Assembly (NCBI GenBank): GCA_947632625.1
Contig: CANRPZ010000045.1
Location: 1-10,109 of the forward strand
Length of the DNA stretch: 10,109 nucleotides
Reading direction: 5' to 3'
Source: an uncultured Bacilli bacterium
Lineage (GTDB): Bacteria; Bacillota_I; Bacilli_A; RF39; UBA660
Made by a program: the position numbers and the translations under genes. A model generated the notes under the pieces. That model searched no databases. It saw only the letters and a list, made by a program, of their open reading frames with translations, and was not told the DNA's origin. Of the stretch, positions 7,035 through 10,109 are shown piece by piece. Within the stretch, counting starts at the first letter, position 1. Each line of letters begins with the position of its first letter.

Positions 7035-7056
7035 TTTTCGCAATTTTTTTTGTTAT
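7028..7056 (+). promoter_or_regulatory. Possible promoter of the cse60-flippase operon, sharing its -35 region with the divergent promoter
   Basis: TTGTCA (7028-7033) and TGTTAT (7051-7056) have a 17-base spacer. The -35 box lies on the same TTGTCAA that reads TTGACAA on the other strand. The -10 box is poor, so this is a weak call; a sporulation sigma factor could use other elements here. Confidence 0.4.
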
Positions 7057-7080
7057 CCTTATCATAAGGAGATGAGTGAA

Positions 7081-7260
7081 ATGAAAGTAAAAGTTTTTGA
7101 TGAATCCCATGAAAAAGACTTGGAAAAATCAATAAATACTTTTCTTGCATCCACAAATAGTGATATAATGGATATCAAGTATAACGTGGCTATTGCAGTA
7201 TGCGGAGAAGAACAACTTTATTGTTTTTCGGCTTTAATTGTTTATAGTCCAAAAGAATGA
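7081..7260 (+). CDS. cse60: Cse60-family sporulation protein
   Basis: A 59-aa acidic protein that I recognise as the Cse60 family (Spore_Cse60). The pattern is KVKVFDESHEKDLEKSINTFL at the start, a middle DI-x-DIKYNVA strand, and the terminal EEQLYCFSALIVY. In Bacillus the member is a small acidic protein made under mother-cell sigma-E control, with no known biochemical activity. AAGGAG (7066-7071) touches an in-frame ATG at 7072, which is too close; ATG 7081 is 9 bases away and begins exactly at the family's usual N-terminus. The stop is 9 bases before the flippase start, so the two are surely co-transcribed. Its presence suggests that the organism, or its ancestor, forms spores. Confidence 0.8.
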   Translation: MKVKVFDESHEKDLEKSINTFLASTNSDIMDIKYNVAIAVCGEEQLYCFSALIVYSPKE

Positions 7261-7269
7261 GTGGATAGT

Positions 7270-8913
7270 ATGAAAAAAAGTTCATTTATAGAAGGAACCA
7301 TTATTGCAACTTTAGCTATTATTATCACGAAAGTTTTAGGAATGGTGTATGTAATTCCTTTTTATAGTATGGTAGGGGAAAAAGGGAGTGCTTTATACGC
7401 TTATGCTTACAATATCTATATTATATTTTTGGATATTTCAAGTGCTGGGCTTCCTATCGCTATGAGTAAAATCATTAAAGAATTAAATACTTTAAAATTA
7501 TATGAAGCAAAACAAAGAGCATATAAAATCGGCAAAAAAATGGTATTTGGTATCTCTGTTGTTATATTTTTATTTTTGTTTTTCTTTGCTCGTGGTATTG
7601 CAACGTTAATTTTAGGAGATTTGAGTGGAGGAAATACGATTGAGGATGTTACGTTTGTAATACGTTCTGTTTCTTTTGCAATATTAGTTATTCCTTTTTT
7701 AGGGGTATCAAGAGGTTATTTACAAGGACATAATTATTTTAAAGATTCTTCTATTAGTCAAGTTATTGAACAAGTCATTCGTATTATTTTTATTTTGGGA
7801 GGAAGCTACATTTCTTTACATTTATTAGGTTTTACTTTAAAAAATACGATTGGTATTGCTGTTTTTGGGGCTTGTGCAGGAGGAATAGCTTCCTTACTTT
7901 ATATTCTAACTAAAATTAAAAAAAATAAAGAGAATCTAGGTCTAGAAAAAACAAAAGAAAAAGATAAAATTACAAATCAAGAAATTCGTAAAAAAATAAT
8001 TCTTTATGCAATTCCTTTTATTGTGATAGCTATTGCGGCTTCGATAAATGATTTTTTGGATATGGTTATGATTATGCGTACACTAGAATTTTTAGGAATT
8101 GAAACCTCTAAAGTTGAATTTGCAACTACGGCTATTACGACTTGGAGTAATAAAATATGTATGATTGTCAATTCAATTGCGGTAGGTATGACGACAAGTT
8201 TAATACCAACGATTGTAGGGGCGTATACTTTAAAAAATTGGGAAGATGTAGAGGATAAACTAAATAAAGCCTTGCAGTTAATTTTACTAATTTGTATTCC
8301 AATGTGTGTAGGATTATCTTTACTTTCTAAAAGTGTATGGAGTGTTTTTTATGGCCCAAATGAAGCTGGTACTGTTATTTTTGCTATTCGCGTTTTTGTT
8401 TCTTTATTTATTAATCTCTATATGATTACTAATTCCACTTTACAAGGTTTAAATAAATTTAAAACAGTTTATAAAAGTACCATTATTGGTTTTGTTACAA
8501 ATATGTGCTTAAATGTTCCTTTAATGTTATTATTCTATAAACTTGGTTTTGAACCTTATTTAGGTGCAATCTTTGCAACAGCTATTGGATATACAACTGC
8601 CTTTACGATTGCTTTAAAAACTTTAAATAAAGATCATCAACTTAAATATAAATCAACATTGAAAATGCTTGGTAAGATAATCGTCCCAACTCTTACTATG
8701 ATAGGGGTAGTGGTTCTATTAAAGGCACTTATTCCTTTAAATATAATGAGTAAATTCTCTTGTATTTTGTATATTGGTAGTATTAGTATAGTGGGTGCAA
8801 TTACTTATTTTGTTGTTGCTTATAAAATGGGAATTTTAAATAAAATATTAGGAAAAGATTTTATAAATAATGTGATAAAAAAACTTACCTTTGGTAAGAT
8901 AAGTTTAAATTAA
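7270..8913 (+). CDS. SpoVB/YtgP-type lipid flippase (MOP superfamily)
   Basis: A 547-aa integral membrane protein with about 14 hydrophobic segments, of the polysaccharide-biosynthesis/MurJ-like group of the MOP superfamily. Such proteins move lipid-linked cell-wall or polysaccharide precursors across the membrane. The N-terminus (GTIIATLAIIITKVLGMVY) and SRGYLQGHNYFKDSSISQVIEQVIRI (147-172) match the SpoVB/YtgP signature. The length is close to B. subtilis YtgP (about 544). A charged cytoplasmic loop at about 216-244 separates the two halves, as expected. Whether it carries lipid II for vegetative wall (YtgP role) or spore cortex (SpoVB role) cannot be read from sequence; the cse60 partner leans towards sporulation. 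ATG 7270 is preferred over GTG 7261, which directly abuts the upstream stop. The ribosome binding site is weak (GTGGA), suggesting translational coupling to cse60. Confidence 0.9.
   Translation: MKKSSFIEGTIIATLAIIITKVLGMVYVIPFYSMVGEKGSALYAYAYNIYIIFLDISSAGLPIAMSKIIKELNTLKLYEAKQRAYKIGKKMVFGISVVIFLFLFFFARGIATLILGDLSGGNTIEDVTFVIRSVSFAILVIPFLGVSRGYLQGHNYFKDSSISQVIEQVIRIIFILGGSYISLHLLGFTLKNTIGIAVFGACAGGIASLLYILTKIKKNKENLGLEKTKEKDKITNQEIRKKIILYAIPFIVIAIAASINDFLDMVMIMRTLEFLGIETSKVEFATTAITTWSNKICMIVNSIAVGMTTSLIPTIVGAYTLKNWEDVEDKLNKALQLILLICIPMCVGLSLLSKSVWSVFYGPNEAGTVIFAIRVFVSLFINLYMITNSTLQGLNKFKTVYKSTIIGFVTNMCLNVPLMLLFYKLGFEPYLGAIFATAIGYTTAFTIALKTLNKDHQLKYKSTLKMLGKIIVPTLTMIGVVVLLKALIPLNIMSKFSCILYIGSISIVGAITYFVVAYKMGILNKILGKDFINNVIKKLTFGKISLN
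8877..8898 (-). terminator. Terminator of the 108-aa gene, embedded in the flippase 3' end
   Basis: Read on the minus strand, CTTACC-AAA-GGTAAG (8898-8884) is followed by seven T (8883-8877). It therefore terminates the minus-strand gene whose stop lies 12 bases away. The + strand side has no T run, so it is not a good flippase terminator. The stem is only 6 bp. Confidence 0.6.
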
Positions 8914-9236
8914 AGCATATACATATTGGTGGTGTTGTCAAAATTTTCAGTTGTGACAAGTCCTTTTGATTCTAATTTACTAACACGGGCATCTAAACGA
9001 TTTATTTGTCTTTCAATTTTAGCCATACGAGATTCAAAATCGTTTAAATAATCATTGTTCATATTTTGATTCATATTAGGATTATAATTCATAGGAACTG
9101 GTCCAGAATAAAAGCTTTGACTCGCTTGAGCTCCACTATAATTTGGATAATTCATATTTGGCATATTTGGAGCTCCCATAAAACTTGATGATTGAAAATT
9201 TGCTTCATTAAAGAAGGCATTGCGGTCTTTTTTCAT
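8910..9236 (-). CDS. Asn/Met/Pro-rich protein with C-terminal coiled coil, unknown function
   Basis: A 108-aa soluble protein. Residues 1-60 are low-complexity, rich in Asn, Met, Pro, Ser and Tyr (for example NMPNMNYPNYSG). Residues about 66-92 form a short heptad-like helix (FESRMAKIERQINRLDARVSKLES), followed by a tail ending NMYML. No signal peptide or membrane segment is present. I do not recognise a characterised family; this composition plus a coiled coil is seen in some spore coat or self-assembling proteins, which is only a hint. The start has AAAGGAAG (complement of 9243-9250) 6 bases upstream. On the minus strand CATATAAT lies at 9263-9256, a perfect -10 box without a good -35; it also resembles a sigma-E-type -10 box. 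The gene overlaps the flippase stop by 4 bases, convergently. Confidence 0.75.
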   Translation of the reverse strand: MKKDRNAFFNEANFQSSSFMGAPNMPNMNYPNYSGAQASQSFYSGPVPMNYNPNMNQNMNNDYLNDFESRMAKIERQINRLDARVSKLESKGLVTTENFDNTTNMYML

Positions 9237-9290
9237 AAAACACTTCCTTTGGTTTATTATATGATATTGTTTAGAAAGTAGTGATAAAAG

Positions 9291-9917
9291 TTGAGGTTAA
9301 GAAATGTAAAAAATGCCAAAGAAATTATTTTAAATAATGAAATGGTTATTAAAAATCCAGAAAAGTTCAAGAAAAATTTTAAAAGTATTTTTCATAATTC
9401 TAATGAAATTCATATTGAAATTGGTACCGGTAAAGGAAAATTTATTTATGAAATGGCTTTGAAATATCCTTCTATAAATTTTATTGGAATTGAAAAATAT
9501 GCTAGCATTTTAGTAAGAGCTTTGGAAAAATGTGAAAATCCTTTACCTAATTTGCGTTTTTTGTGTATTGATGCCAAAAATTTAGAAGAAATCTTTGATC
9601 ATGAAATTTCTTGTATTTATTTAAATTTTTCTGATCCATGGCCTAAAAACCGTCATGCAAAAAGGCGTTTAACGAGTCCATTGTTTTTAGATATTTATGA
9701 AAATTTATTTGTAGATACTAAAAAAATTATTCAAAAAACAGATAATTTAATTTTATTTGCAAGTAGTTTGAAAAATTTGAATAATGCCGGTTATAAGTTT
9801 GAAGACATTTCTTTAGATTTAGCTAGTACGGATATTGAAAATATTGAAACAGAATATGAACAAAAATTTAAAAAACAAGGAATTAAAATTAACTATTTAA
9901 ATGCAATTAAAAAATAA
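9291..9917 (+). CDS. trmB: tRNA (guanine-N7-)-methyltransferase
   Basis: A 208-aa SAM-dependent methyltransferase that makes m7G at position 46 of tRNA; the length fits the family. The start MRLRN is the usual TrmB N-terminus and is read from a TTG codon. Motif I is IEIGTGKGKF (residues 42-51), followed by FIGIEKY with the acidic ribose-binding residue. The signature LNFSDPWPKNRHAKRRLT holds the catalytic and tRNA-binding residues. The terminal TEYEQKF...G motif is present. No strong ribosome binding site precedes the TTG, so translation is probably modest. The gene is divergent from the 108-aa gene, 54 bases away, and ends in its own terminator. No clear promoter was found. Confidence 0.96.
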   Translation: MRLRNVKNAKEIILNNEMVIKNPEKFKKNFKSIFHNSNEIHIEIGTGKGKFIYEMALKYPSINFIGIEKYASILVRALEKCENPLPNLRFLCIDAKNLEEIFDHEISCIYLNFSDPWPKNRHAKRRLTSPLFLDIYENLFVDTKKIIQKTDNLILFASSLKNLNNAGYKFEDISLDLASTDIENIETEYEQKFKKQGIKINYLNAIKK

Positions 9918-9930
9918 TTGTATTTTTTTT
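9901..9930 (+). terminator. Intrinsic terminator of trmB
   Basis: ATGCAATTA (9901-9909) pairs with TAATTGTAT (9915-9923), with one G-U pair and an A5 loop, and T8 follows (9923-9930). The stop codon (9915-9917) is in the 3' arm. The stem is AT-rich, so it may be leaky. Confidence 0.6.
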
Positions 9931-9938
9931 GTAAATGA

Positions 9939-9967
9939 TTGAAAAGAACATATCTTTTTGATACAAT
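9939..9967 (+). promoter_or_regulatory. Promoter of an unidentified transcript at the right end
   Basis: TTGAAA (9939-9944) and TACAAT (9962-9967) have a 17-base spacer, the same layout as the two other TTGAAA promoters in the window. The transcript should start near 9974. Confidence 0.75.
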
Positions 9968-9993
9968 CCTGACTTTGACAGTTTTAAGAAGGC

Positions 9994-10037
9994 AAAATCT
10001 CTCAATCCCTTTGTTTAAAAGGAAAAGAGAGGTTTTT
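9994..10037 (+). terminator. Terminator-like hairpin shortly after a promoter
   Basis: AAAATCTCTC (9994-10003) pairs with GAGAGGTTTT (10027-10036), with one G-U pair. An inner CCTTT (10008-10012) pairs with AAAGG (10018-10022). A T5 run (10033-10037) is partly used in the stem. It begins about 20 bases after the predicted transcript start, so it could end a short RNA of about 60 bases, act as an attenuator, or mask a ribosome binding site (AGAGAGG, 10026-10032). Confidence 0.55.
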
Positions 10038-10039
10038 AA

Positions 10040-10096
10040 ATGCTTAAAAAAATGCGTAATGTCATAAGCCTTTTATTTGTTGAAAAATTTTTTTAA
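10040..10096 (+). CDS. Possible 18-aa leader or small peptide
   Basis: ATG at 10040 opens a complete frame of 18 residues (MLKKMRNVISLLFVEKFF) ending in TAA. AGAGAGG (10026-10032) sits 7 bases upstream, but inside the 3' arm of the 9994-10037 hairpin, so translation would need that hairpin to open. The peptide is basic then hydrophobic. Such short frames occur by chance in AT-rich DNA, so this is a tentative call with no known homologue. The remaining bases to the window end show nothing else I can support. Confidence 0.25.
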   Translation: MLKKMRNVISLLFVEKFF

Positions 10097-10109
10097 AATC
10101 TTTATATGT

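Noticed and set aside
3783..7260. Mycoplasma-type genetic code, considered because of the low G+C
   Set aside because: UGA is used as the stop of the 125-aa and Cse60 genes and no gene contains an in-frame UGA at a tryptophan position.
9975..9980. Perfect TTGACA as a second -35 box
   Set aside because: No -10-like sequence lies 16-18 bases downstream; the region there is CT-rich.
10030..10058. preQ1-type riboswitch suggested by GAGAGG plus an A-rich tail
   Set aside because: The pyrimidine-rich partner and the conserved loop of the aptamer are not present in the right order.

Overview
The window looks like chromosome from an AT-rich (roughly 30% G+C by eye) low-GC Gram-positive bacterium of the Bacillota. 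Supporting signs are a leucine T-box leader, strong AGGAGG-type ribosome binding sites, intrinsic terminators with U-tracts, a Cse60-family sporulation protein and a SpoVB/YtgP-type flippase. The style of the surface proteins suggests an uncultured gut Bacilli/Erysipelotrichia/RF39-like lineage, but that is inference. UGA is a stop (it ends the 125-aa and Cse60 genes) and tryptophan is UGG throughout, so the code is standard and not that of Mycoplasma.

Layout. Positions 1-101 hold two intrinsic terminators of something upstream. Positions 149-3138 hold two surface-protein genes on the + strand, each its own unit. The first is a 242-aa secreted protein with an LPXTG-like C-terminal sorting signal. 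The second is a 728-aa protein with one N-terminal membrane anchor, a LamG-like domain and a C-terminal sulfatase-modifying-factor/C-type-lectin-like domain. Positions 3146-6196 form the leuS operon: a promoter, a T-box with a CUU (Leu) specifier, a 125-aa membrane protein of unknown function, and leucyl-tRNA synthetase, with the two genes overlapping by 4 bases.

A convergent minus-strand gene (6193-6978) encodes a small stand-alone protein-kinase-fold protein and shares a bidirectional terminator with leuS. Divergent from it, with an overlapping -35 region, a cse60-like gene and a SpoVB/YtgP-type flippase form a two-gene operon (7081-8913). A minus-strand 108-aa low-complexity/coiled-coil protein (8910-9236) follows, then trmB, the tRNA m7G46 methyltransferase (9291-9917), on the + strand. 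The last 190 bases hold the trmB terminator, a strong promoter, a terminator-like hairpin and a possible 18-aa reading frame, so they may encode a small RNA or an attenuated leader.

The core genes (leuS, trmB) serve translation, while the flippase, the Cse60 protein and the surface proteins serve the envelope and perhaps sporulation. I saw no phage, transposon, CRISPR, restriction or toxin-antitoxin system. The least explained parts are the 728-aa surface protein, the T-box-controlled membrane protein, the kinase-fold protein and the promoter-hairpin unit at the right end.
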